The notes beneath the pieces were generated by a model. The model saw only the letters and a program-made list of their open reading frames with translations. It made no database searches and was not told the origin of the DNA. A stretch of DNA of 64,000 nucleotides from Amycolatopsis nivea (GTDB lineage Bacteria > Actinomycetota > Actinomycetes > Mycobacteriales > Pseudonocardiaceae), in the NCBI RefSeq assembly GCF_004522235.1, contig NZ_SDLT01000001.1, positions 310,001 to 374,000 of the forward strand. The letters run 5' to 3'. The position numbers and the translations under genes are program-made. This document shows positions 7,957 to 15,094 of this stretch, in pieces; the stretch's first letter is position 1; each line of letters begins with the position of its first letter.

Positions 7957-8448
7957 TCAGCGGGGCGCCTTCGCGGCGGCGACGTACTGATTGGCTTCCG
8001 GCAGAAAGGAAAGGACCACGCCGAGCACGGCCAGGGCGGTGCTGACGTAGCCGATGACCGTGCTCTGCCCGGCCAGCAGGGAAATCACCTGGAGCGCGGT
8101 GAGCACGGTGAGCACGATCCTCGCCCAGTTGCGGCCCGCGCGGAGTTTGAACGCGAACAGCAGGCGCAGCAACGCGATCACGACCGCGATCACCACCCCG
8201 ACGACGATCCCGATCGTGACCGCCTGGTCGATCTGGGCGTCGGTGAGACGCGCGGCGTTCTGCCCGTTCGCTCTTCGCATCGCGTCGGCCAGCGCGTCAT
8301 GCGCGAAAAACAGGAACACGGCTCCGGCCAAGCCGACGAGCGTCGCGGCGACGAACGCCCAGAAAGCGCCCGTGATCACCGCGGGGCGCGGCGTGGCTTC
8401 GGCGGGAGTTCCGGCGGAAGGGGACGGGTAAACAGGCATGTCAGTCAT
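7957..8448 (-). CDS. small four-helix membrane protein
   Basis: 163 residues. A short Pro/Ala-rich cytoplasmic start is followed by about four hydrophobic segments, among them GAFWAFVAATLVGLAGAVFL and TIGIVVGVVIAVVIALLRLL, and a C-terminal Lys/Arg tail. I do not recognise a functional motif; it resembles unnamed actinobacterial integral membrane proteins. ATG 8448 is chosen because the hydrophilic N-terminus begins there; ATG 8439 in the same frame is an alternative. Neither has a good ribosome site. A promoter with sigma-B-like spacing is just upstream, so a membrane role under stress is inferred from context only. Confidence 0.65.
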   Translation of the reverse strand: MTDMPVYPSPSAGTPAEATPRPAVITGAFWAFVAATLVGLAGAVFLFFAHDALADAMRRANGQNAARLTDAQIDQAVTIGIVVGVVIAVVIALLRLLFAFKLRAGRNWARIVLTVLTALQVISLLAGQSTVIGYVSTALAVLGVVLSFLPEANQYVAAAKAPR

Positions 8449-8472
8449 GAAAAAACGGTGGCACAGCACACG

Positions 8473-8497
8473 AAACCCCGCACGGCAAGCGCGAAAC
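8473..8497 (-). promoter_or_regulatory. sigma-B-like promoter of the membrane-protein gene
   Basis: On the minus strand GTTTCG (8497-8492), 13-base spacer, GGGTTT (8478-8473); one mismatch from GGGTAT. About 18 bases separate the expected start point from the ATG. Confidence 0.4.
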
Positions 8498-8551
8498 CGG
8501 GCCGGGAAAACTGCGCGGCGGGCGACTTCGCGCGCCATTCCCGGGTTTCCG

Positions 8552-8577
8552 GTTTGCCGCCTGCGGCCTGCGGGTAT
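8552..8577 (+). promoter_or_regulatory. sigma-B-type promoter of the RsbW-like gene
   Basis: GTTTGC (8552-8557), 14-base spacer, GGGTAT (8572-8577). The leader to the ATG at 8701 would be about 115 bases. A second GGGTAC at 8652-8657, with GATTGG 13 bases upstream, could be a weaker second promoter. This implies autoregulation if the product is an anti-sigma factor. Confidence 0.55.
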
Positions 8578-8700
8578 CCAGTTCCGGAGAACTGCCGGGA
8601 AATCGCCGCGGAATTCGCGGGCAGCGCCGAAAGATTGGCACGACGTCGCGCGGGTACCTGTCCCCGGACAGGCGCAGTACGGCCGAGAGGAGGTCAAGCG

Positions 8701-9135
8701 ATGAGTGTGGACGAGTTCCAGTCCAGCCGCTTGCCCGCGCGCGCCGCGTCGCCGGAGGGCGCGATCCCGCGACTGGACCTGATGCTGACGCAGGATTCCA
8801 CGACGTTGCGCGGGATCCGGGACCAGGCAGCGGCGTTCGTGCACGGCCACCGCCCGCACGCTGACGCGGACGCGGTGGCGGACGTGCGCCTGGTGCTCGA
8901 CGAGATGGCCTGCAACGCGATGCGGCACGCCCGTCCGCCGTGCACTGTGGCCCTGTCCTTGCCGGGAGACCGGCTCCTGATCGAGGTGTCCGATTCGCTT
9001 CCGGTCCTCGCCCGCTACCGGGAGGGGTACGAGGGCGGCGGACGCGGATTGGCCTTGATCAACGCGATCGCCGTGCGCTGGGGCCAGACGCCCCAGGAAG
9101 GCGGGAAGACCGTCTGGGCCGAACTGGCCCTCTGA
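8701..9135 (+). CDS. RsbW-like anti-sigma factor ATPase (HATPase_c_2)
   Basis: 144 residues, a single GHKL ATPase domain of the anti-sigma/SpoIIAB type. It has N-box DEMACNAMRHA, G1-like EVSDSLP and G2-like EGGGRGLALINAIA. It begins at ATG 8701 with a very strong site (GAGGAGG). Family members bind a stress or sporulation sigma factor, or act as serine kinases on STAS partners. A sigma-B-type promoter precedes it, so it may control its own sigma factor in a feedback loop. No sigma factor gene is in the window. The unknown gene at 9153 follows after 17 bases and is probably cotranscribed. Confidence 0.8.
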   Translation: MSVDEFQSSRLPARAASPEGAIPRLDLMLTQDSTTLRGIRDQAAAFVHGHRPHADADAVADVRLVLDEMACNAMRHARPPCTVALSLPGDRLLIEVSDSLPVLARYREGYEGGGRGLALINAIAVRWGQTPQEGGKTVWAELAL

Positions 9136-9152
9136 TCCGCTATGTTGCGGCA

Positions 9153-9803
9153 GTGGACATCCAGGTGGTGGAGGGGGCGCTGCTCGAGGCGCCGACCCGT
9201 GCGGTCACGGGAATGGACCGGCGGGCGTTCGGGGAATTCGTGGGACCGCGGGGAGAATTGGCTTCGTACGCGCTCGGCTGGACGACCGGCGCGGACCCGC
9301 ACGTCGCGCGGTTGTCGGTCGGGATCGGTGCGGGCAACCCCGGCGGCGGGACCTTTCACGCGGTCATCTTCGACAGCGAAGACGGGCACGCCTTCTCGCT
9401 GACCGACGACCCGTTCGAACGCGTTCCGGAAGGCGGCCCGGACCTGACGGCGGACCAGGCGCGCGCTCACCCGGACCTGCCGTTCGTCTGGGCGGTCGCC
9501 GATCTGGTCGTGGAGCGCGATCGGCGGGCGTGGTGGCTGCTGCACTGGCTGCTCGGAACGCCCTGCGTCCAGACCGCCGAGGTTTTCGAGCGCCAGGAGC
9601 CGATTCTGCACGTCCGGCACGACGCGGCCGACGGCGTCTGGCTTCTGTCCGGCGCTTCCGAGCCCGACCGGGGCACGGTGAAGGTCGGCCATCTGCACCA
9701 CGCCATCGACGAAGACCAAAGCCTGCTCGACGTCCTCGACCTGGAACCCGGGAGCAGCGCGTTCCGCACGGACGCCGGATCCCCTTGGAGCGGCAGGGGT
9801 TAA
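9153..9803 (+). CDS. hypothetical protein cotranscribed with RsbW-like gene
   Basis: 216 residues from GTG 9153, 17 bases after the anti-sigma ATPase gene. There is no signal peptide, membrane helix or repeat. The sequence is acidic with several Trp/His-rich stretches (DRRAWWLLHWLLGTP and GTVKVGHLHHAIDED). I recognise no family. The coding frame is supported by strong third-position G/C bias and by ending just before the hairpin at 9818-9864. Linkage to the upstream gene suggests the same stress regulation; nothing in the sequence shows a reaction. Confidence 0.6.
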   Translation: MDIQVVEGALLEAPTRAVTGMDRRAFGEFVGPRGELASYALGWTTGADPHVARLSVGIGAGNPGGGTFHAVIFDSEDGHAFSLTDDPFERVPEGGPDLTADQARAHPDLPFVWAVADLVVERDRRAWWLLHWLLGTPCVQTAEVFERQEPILHVRHDAADGVWLLSGASEPDRGTVKVGHLHHAIDEDQSLLDVLDLEPGSSAFRTDAGSPWSGRG

Positions 9804-9817
9804 CCGCGCGAAAGTTC

Positions 9818-9864
9818 GTGAGGGGAACCCTCAGGGAAGGTGATTCCCTGAGGGTTCCCCTCAC
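9818..9864. terminator. 47-bp hairpin element, copy 1 (bidirectional terminator)
   Basis: Perfect 21-bp arms with loop GGTGA. The left arm starts GTGAGGGGAACCC and ends AGGGAA. It lies between convergent genes, 15 bases after the stop at 9803 and 8 bases before the stop at 9873. Two relatives with the same geometry occur at 24906-24962 and 49708-49768. Confidence 0.75.
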
Positions 9865-9872
9865 GTACCGCG

Positions 9873-11333
9873 TCAGGCGCGGGCGAGATACTCCGCCGCT
9901 GCCCGCAGGCTCACGTAGGAGCCGCTGAACGTGTCGATCCGCGGCGCGGCACCGGCTTCCGGCCCCGGCACCCCGGTCTCGACCCGAATGTAGTCCACAG
10001 TGGACAGACCGGCCAGGAACTCCCGCACCGCCGGGTGCCGGTGCGCTTCCCGGGTCACCACCACGATGCTGTCCACTGACGAGGCTTCGGCCACCACCGT
10101 CGCGACGTCGTCCGGGGACACCGAAAGCGTCCGGGTTGCCGGAACCAGTTCCGCCAGATGCGCGCCCAGCCCCCACGGCATCGGCCCGGCGGCGATGCCC
10201 GGTTCGGTCTGCACGTCCACCACGAGCGACCGGCCGGTCAACCGCGGCGTGCCGGTGATCCGCAAGGCGGCCCGCGCGGCGGACAGGCCGAGCGAGTAGT
10301 CCACCGGCTGCACCGCGGCGGGAGCGGGGGAGGAGCCCAGCGAAGCGGTCCGGGCCGCGGCATCGGCCAGGCGCGCCAAGGAAAGCCGCCCCTCGGTCAC
10401 CGCCGCGACGATCGCCTCCGCGGTCCGGTCCAGCGTCTCCGCGTCGAACGCGGCCCCGCCGAGGCACAGCGCGTCCGCGCCGCCCAGGAGAGCCCGGACC
10501 GAGGCTTCGCCGATCCCGTCGTGCCGCCCGTACGCCCCGGAGATGGCGCCCATCTCCAACGCGTCGGTGATGACCGCGCCGGTGAACCCCAGTTCGCCGC
10601 GCAGCACGTCGACGAGCGCGGTCCGGTTGAACGTCGCCGGTTCCTCGCCCCATTCCCGCACGACGAGGTGCCCGGACATGACCGTCCGGACGCCCGCCTC
10701 GATCGCCGCGGCGAACGGAACCAGTTCCACCTCCCGAAGCTCGGCGGCGGTCCGCGGCAGCACCGGCAGCGAGAGGTGCGAGTCCTCGGTCGCCGCACCG
10801 TGTCCGGGGAAGTGCTTCGCGCACGCGGCGACCCCGTACTTCTGCATGCCGGTCACGAACGCCGCGACGTGCGGCGAGGCGGCCGCCGGGTCCGAGCCGA
10901 ACGCCCGCACGCCGATGCCCGGATCCTCCGCCGCGAGCGTGAGATCCGCGCACGGCGCGAGGTTGACCGTGACCCCGCACGCCGCGAGCCGCTCGCCGAG
11001 AGCGGCCGCGACGGACGCGGTCAGCTCCGGATCCCCGGCCGCGCCGAGTGCGAGCGGACCGGGCACGAACGAGCCCTTGCCGACGTCGAGGCGGGTGACG
11101 TCGCCGCCTTCCTCGTCGATCCCGACGACCACGCCGTCCCGCTCGGACCGCAGCGCCGAGGTGAGCGCGGCGACCTGTTCGTCGTCGACCACGTTGCGGC
11201 CGAACAGGATCACGCCGCCGAGCCCCTCGGCGAGCCGGCGGCGCACCCAGTCCGGCGCCGTGGTCCCGGCGAATCCGGGCAGCAGAACGGCTTCGGCCAG
11301 CCGGCGGGTTTCGGACAGGTCAGCCACCGTCAT
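9873..11333 (-). CDS. nagZ: glycoside hydrolase family 3 beta-N-acetylhexosaminidase (DasD/NagZ type)
   Basis: 486 residues. KHFPGHGAATEDSHLSLP (about 172-190) carries the Asp-His dyad that marks the NagZ branch of GH3, and VITDALEMGAI (near 255) holds the nucleophile Asp. No signal peptide is visible, so the enzyme should act in the cytoplasm and split GlcNAc from imported chitobiose or chito-oligomers. The ATG overlaps the dasC stop as ATGA, so translation is coupled. Streptomyces dasABC is likewise followed by such an enzyme (dasD). A C-terminal domain of about 150 residues follows the catalytic domain, as in many actinobacterial GH3 enzymes. Confidence 0.88.
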   Translation of the reverse strand: MTVADLSETRRLAEAVLLPGFAGTTAPDWVRRRLAEGLGGVILFGRNVVDDEQVAALTSALRSERDGVVVGIDEEGGDVTRLDVGKGSFVPGPLALGAAGDPELTASVAAALGERLAACGVTVNLAPCADLTLAAEDPGIGVRAFGSDPAAASPHVAAFVTGMQKYGVAACAKHFPGHGAATEDSHLSLPVLPRTAAELREVELVPFAAAIEAGVRTVMSGHLVVREWGEEPATFNRTALVDVLRGELGFTGAVITDALEMGAISGAYGRHDGIGEASVRALLGGADALCLGGAAFDAETLDRTAEAIVAAVTEGRLSLARLADAAARTASLGSSPAPAAVQPVDYSLGLSAARAALRITGTPRLTGRSLVVDVQTEPGIAAGPMPWGLGAHLAELVPATRTLSVSPDDVATVVAEASSVDSIVVVTREAHRHPAVREFLAGLSTVDYIRVETGVPGPEAGAAPRIDTFSGSYVSLRAAAEYLARA

Positions 11334-12160
11334 CCCTTCACCGCGCCGGCGGTCATGCCGGACACGAGTTTCCGTTGCACGATCAGGAAGAAGATCACCG
11401 CGGGGATCGCGTAGATCACCGAGGCCGCCATGACGCCGCCCCAGTCGATCGAGAACGCCGTCTTGAACGACGACAGCCACACCGGCAGCGTCTGCTTCGA
11501 CTGGTCGCGCATGAACACCAGGGCGAACAGGAATTCGTTCCACGCGGTGATGAAGCTGAACACCGACGTGGTGACCAGTCCCGGCCCGAGCAGCGGCAGC
11601 GTGACCCGGCGGAACGCGCCGACCCGGCTGCAGCCGTCGATCATCGCGGCCTCTTCGAGGTCGTACGGGATGCCGTTGACGAACCCGTAGAGCATCCACA
11701 CGGTGAACGGCAGCGACGTCGCGAAGTACACCAGCAGCAGCGACGGCAGCGTGTTCAGCAGCCCGATGTCGCGCATCAGCAGGTACATCGGGATGAACAG
11801 CGCCGAGAGCGGGGCCAGCTGCGCCACCAGGATCAGCAGCAGGAACCCCTTGCGGCCGCGGAAGCGGAAGCGCGCCAGCGGGATCGCCGCGAGCACGCCC
11901 ACCACCAGCGCGGCCAGCACCGCGCCGAGCGTCACGATCAGGCTGTTGGTCAGGTACGTGACGAACCCGGGCTTGGTCAGCGCCGAGGCGAAGTTCGACA
12001 GCGTCGCCGAAGTCGGGATCAGGTCGTACTTCGGCGACAGCACGTCGCCCGGCGTCTTGAGCGACGTCGTGAACATCCAGTACGTCGGGAAGAGGAACAG
12101 CAGCGCCACGAGGATGCCGGCGGCCGACACCAGCACCCGGGCGGGCAGGGACTTCCTCAT
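11330..12160 (-). CDS. dasC: carbohydrate ABC transporter permease, MalG/DasC type
   Basis: 276 residues with six predicted membrane helices. The permease loop EEAAMIDGCSRVGAFRRVTL (near 170) is the EAA motif that docks the ATPase. The start ATG overlaps the dasB stop as ATGA, and its own stop overlaps nagZ in the same way. With DasB it would form the channel for chitobiose. No ATPase gene is in the operon; in Streptomyces the shared MsiK ATPase, encoded elsewhere, serves this system, and the same is inferred here. Confidence 0.85.
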   Translation of the reverse strand: MRKSLPARVLVSAAGILVALLFLFPTYWMFTTSLKTPGDVLSPKYDLIPTSATLSNFASALTKPGFVTYLTNSLIVTLGAVLAALVVGVLAAIPLARFRFRGRKGFLLLILVAQLAPLSALFIPMYLLMRDIGLLNTLPSLLLVYFATSLPFTVWMLYGFVNGIPYDLEEAAMIDGCSRVGAFRRVTLPLLGPGLVTTSVFSFITAWNEFLFALVFMRDQSKQTLPVWLSSFKTAFSIDWGGVMAASVIYAIPAVIFFLIVQRKLVSGMTAGAVKG

Positions 12161-13143
12161 GCGATCTCCCCGTCCTTGGTCCGGACCAGCAGCTGCACGT
12201 ACCGGCCGGTGACCAGCAGGAGCAGCACCAGCATGATGGTGGCGATGGCCGCGGCGGAGCCGAAGTGGCTGCCCGCGATGCCCTTGAGGTACTGCAGGAT
12301 CGCCAGCGTCGTGCTCGCGCCGTCCGGGCCGCCTTGGCGGATGGCCCACACCTGGGCGAACATGTTGAAGTCCCACAGCATCGACAGGAACGTCACCATC
12401 GTCAGGATCGGCCGGATCGCGGGCCAGCTGACCGCGCGGAACGTCTGCCACGGCCCGGCCCCGTCGATGCCCGCCGCCTCGTACTGCTCGCGCGGCACGC
12501 CGATGAGGCCCGCGTAGAGCGTGAACGCGACGAACGGCACGGCCTGCCACAGCACCAGCAGCCCGATCACCACGAGCGTGCTCGTGCCGGTGGAGAACCA
12601 CGAGTACCCGATGAACGAATGGAAGCCCAGCCGGTCCAGCGTCTTGTTGAGGATGCCGTACTGCTGGTCGAAGATCCACTGGAACACCGTGGTGGTGGCG
12701 ATGACCGGCACCGCCCACGCGAGCACCAGCGAAACCTGCACGAAGATCCGCAGCACCGGGTTGAGGTGGCGCATCAGCACCGCGATCAGCAGCGCCACGA
12801 GCAGGGTCCCGGCGACGAGCGCGCCGGTGAAGAGGATCGTGCGGAGCGCGACTGCCCAGAACTCGGGGTCGGACAGCACGTCGGTGTAGTTCTTGAAGCC
12901 GATCCACACCATCTTGCCGGTCACCAGCTCGCGCAGGTCGAGCCGGCGCAGGCTGATGCCGAGCATCTGGACGGTGGGCCAGCCGAGCAGCACCAGCACG
13001 GCCGCGAGCGCGGGAAGGATCAGCAGGTACGGCATGAGCCGTTCGCTGAACCAGCCGCTTCCCCGCTTCCGCGCCGCCCCGACGTGCGCCGATGCCGGCG
13101 GGGTCGCCCCCGCCGGCATCGGCTTGTCCTTCGTCGCGGTCAT
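12157..13143 (-). CDS. dasB: carbohydrate ABC transporter permease, MalF/DasB type
   Basis: 328 residues. A 35-residue cytoplasmic start is followed by six helices, beginning LMPYLLILPALAAVLVLLGW. The EAA loop EQYEAAGIDGAGPWQTFRAV is near residue 217. It overlaps dasA and dasC by 4 bases each, so the four genes form one translation-coupled operon. The assignment to chitobiose rather than another disaccharide rests on the DasR-like operator upstream and the terminal GH3 hexosaminidase gene. Confidence 0.85.
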   Translation of the reverse strand: MTATKDKPMPAGATPPASAHVGAARKRGSGWFSERLMPYLLILPALAAVLVLLGWPTVQMLGISLRRLDLRELVTGKMVWIGFKNYTDVLSDPEFWAVALRTILFTGALVAGTLLVALLIAVLMRHLNPVLRIFVQVSLVLAWAVPVIATTTVFQWIFDQQYGILNKTLDRLGFHSFIGYSWFSTGTSTLVVIGLLVLWQAVPFVAFTLYAGLIGVPREQYEAAGIDGAGPWQTFRAVSWPAIRPILTMVTFLSMLWDFNMFAQVWAIRQGGPDGASTTLAILQYLKGIAGSHFGSAAAIATIMLVLLLLVTGRYVQLLVRTKDGEIA

Positions 13144-14432
13144 CCGCCGATGATCTTGTCGAGGGCCGTGTTCGCGTCGGCCGCCGCCTGGTCGAGAGTC
13201 TTCTTCCCGGTCAGGTACGCGGTCAGCATGTCCTTCAGCGGGTTCTGGCCGGATTCGACCTCGCCCCACTTCGGGCTGGCCGGCATCGCGCGGCCGTTCT
13301 TCGACGCCTTCGCCATCACCGCGCCCAGCGGGTCCTTGTCCAGGGCGCTGACGTCGGTGGAGGTGCCCGGCACGTAGCCGCCGGCGGCGAGCTGCGTCAT
13401 GTACTTGGTGCTGGTCAGCAGCTTCAGGTAGTCCTTGGCGAGGTCCTGGTGCTTGCTGTTGAGCGGGACGACCAGGTTCGAGCCGCCGAGGAACACCGGG
13501 GCGGTCTGGCCCGCGGTCTTCGACGGGATCGGGAACGCGCCGGTCTTGGCGGTGATGCCCGGGTCGGTCTTGGCGGCGGTCGCCACCTCGTTCGGGGTGC
13601 CGATGAACATGGCGACCTTGCCCGCGCCGTAGATGCCCGCCTGCTGCGGCGTGGCCTCGTCGTTGTCCTTGGGCGCGGTGGTGCCCGAGGAGTCCACGAG
13701 CTTCTTGTAGAACTCGAGGCCCGCCTTGGCTTCCGGCGTGTTGAGCGACGACTTGAACGACTTGCCCTCGGCCTTGGCGATGTCGCCGCCGTTGTCCCAG
13801 ATGAACGACGACAGCGCGTACCAGTTCTGGCCCGGCATGTAGAGCGGCTGGAACTGCGGGTCGCTGCCGAACTTCGTCTTCAGCTTCGCGATGTCCGCGA
13901 GCCATTCGTCGTTCGAGGCGGGCGGCTGGGTGATGCCGGCCTGCTCGAACATGTCCTTGCGGTACATGACGACGCGGTTGGCGGCGTAGAACGGCACGCC
14001 GACGGTTTTGCCGTCGTACTGGCCGGACGCCTTGAGCCCGGCGAGCCACTGCCCGCCGTTGAGGTTGTTGACGTCGCCGGAGAGGTCGGCCAGCACGCCC
14101 TGCGCGGCGAACGCGGGCGTCTGGGTGTTGCCGACCTCGATGACGTCCGGCGGGGTGTCGCTCGCCAGCGCGGTGGTCAGCTTCTGCTGGATGCCGTTCC
14201 ACTGCTGGATCTGGTAGTCGACCTTGACGCCGGGGTGGGCGGCTTCGAATTCCTTGTTCAGGGCGGCGGTCAGGCTGTCCGGCGCGGAGCCGGTCATGAG
14301 CCAGACCGTCAGCTTGCCGTCCTGCGCGCCCCCAGCGCTCGAGGCGTTCTCACTCCCGCCCGAACCGGCACAGCCGGCCGTGGCGAGCGTGATGGCGGCG
14401 GCTCCCGCCGCCAGCATGAGCCAGCGCTTCAC
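13140..14432 (-). CDS. dasA: chitobiose-type ABC transporter solute-binding lipoprotein
   Basis: 430 residues. The lipoprotein signal ends LATAGC with the acylated Cys at 21, so the protein is anchored outside the membrane. The mature part is a family-1 sugar-binding protein: KLTVWLMTGSAP, then DTPPDVIEVGNTQTPAF and NRVVMYRKDMFEQAG, similar in pattern to Streptomyces DasA. GTG 14432 has AAGGA nine bases upstream. It heads the operon with dasB, dasC and nagZ. Upstream lie a DasR-like operator and a second palindrome. It could instead bind another GlcNAc oligomer. Confidence 0.82.
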   Translation of the reverse strand: MKRWLMLAAGAAAITLATAGCAGSGGSENASSAGGAQDGKLTVWLMTGSAPDSLTAALNKEFEAAHPGVKVDYQIQQWNGIQQKLTTALASDTPPDVIEVGNTQTPAFAAQGVLADLSGDVNNLNGGQWLAGLKASGQYDGKTVGVPFYAANRVVMYRKDMFEQAGITQPPASNDEWLADIAKLKTKFGSDPQFQPLYMPGQNWYALSSFIWDNGGDIAKAEGKSFKSSLNTPEAKAGLEFYKKLVDSSGTTAPKDNDEATPQQAGIYGAGKVAMFIGTPNEVATAAKTDPGITAKTGAFPIPSKTAGQTAPVFLGGSNLVVPLNSKHQDLAKDYLKLLTSTKYMTQLAAGGYVPGTSTDVSALDKDPLGAVMAKASKNGRAMPASPKWGEVESGQNPLKDMLTAYLTGKKTLDQAAADANTALDKIIGG

Positions 14433-14482
14433 GTGTCTCGTCCTTTCGGTGCCCGGTCGTCGGCGACCGGGGCGGTATGACA

Positions 14483-14498
14483 AATGGTGTAGACCAAT
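14483..14498 (-). promoter_or_regulatory. DasR-like operator (dre) upstream of dasA
   Basis: The minus strand reads ATTGGTCTACACCATT, 13 of 16 positions identical to the dre consensus ACTGGTCTAGACCAGT. DasR is a GntR-family repressor released by glucosamine-6-phosphate in Streptomyces. The site lies 51 bases above the dasA start. Confidence 0.65.
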
Positions 14499-14508
14499 GT
14501 CCTGCAGG

Positions 14509-14534
14509 GTGGTCCGGACCACAGCCGGTGTCAA
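14509..14534 (-). promoter_or_regulatory. second palindrome and -35-like element upstream of dasA
   Basis: A 14-bp perfect palindrome with half-site GTGGTCC at 14509-14522 keeps the TGGTC/GACCA ends of a dre but has CCGG at the centre. TTGACA (minus strand, 14534-14529) immediately upstream is a perfect -35 hexamer; a good -10 is not obvious. The palindrome would sit inside the promoter, suited to repression. Confidence 0.45.
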
Positions 14535-15094
14535 GCCGGTTGCCAAGATGTTGCGAAGACGTCCGCCTGGTTGACGCTGTGTGTCCGCGCGATTACCGGC
14601 GCTGGCGCGAAAAGTGCTGGTAGAGCGCGATTTCCGCAGTGCGGGCAAGGGTTTCCGGTGCGGGGGAGTTGTTCGTGAACGGCTCGCCGGGCCGGGCGTG
14701 TCGCGCGCCGCGGGCGGGTCTCGGACAGTTCCGGGCGAACGACCTTCGGCCCTTGCGCGACGACAAGACTTCGGATCCGGGGCGGCCGCTGTCCGGTCCG
14801 GACATGACGGCTGCTCCGGCGCGGCCGAGCGTGATCACCCGCTGCTACGAGTGCCGGAATCGCCGCCGACAGTGACCCGGGGTGGGTGAGTTTCATTCCG
14901 GCGCGGACCGGGCGCACCCCTGGTGACCTCGGAAAACCTCTTGTGTACCACGCGTCACATCACTCCCAGTGGTTTACAGGCGTCCCGCGTGTCACACACA
15001 CTGGGGCTCGCCCAGGTGATCCGGTGCCGCTCTTGGGGAAGAGAGGCGGACGGCCGGAGCGCTCCCAGGGCGGGAAAAGAAGAGGGAGTAGAGG
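14535..15094. other. intergenic region upstream of the lysozyme gene
   Basis: I see no convincing gene here; short open frames lack codon bias or ribosome sites. The last 95 bases can form small hairpins: CTGGG-N5-CCCAG at 15001-15015, GCCGCTCTT paired with AAGAGAGGC at 15026-15047, and the palindrome GGAGCGCTCC at 15056-15065. These would lie in the lysozyme mRNA leader. Confidence 0.4.

Noticed and set aside
14593..14838. Short minus-strand frame in the dasA-lysozyme gap ending ALYQHFSRQRR
   Set aside because: The tail looks protein-like, but there is no start with a ribosome site, codon bias is poor upstream, and no family is recognised.
15001..15094. Possible c-di-AMP (ydaO/yuaA) riboswitch before the lysozyme gene
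   Set aside because: Context fits and there are hairpins, but the conserved ydaO core segments are not recognisable, so I do not call it a riboswitch.
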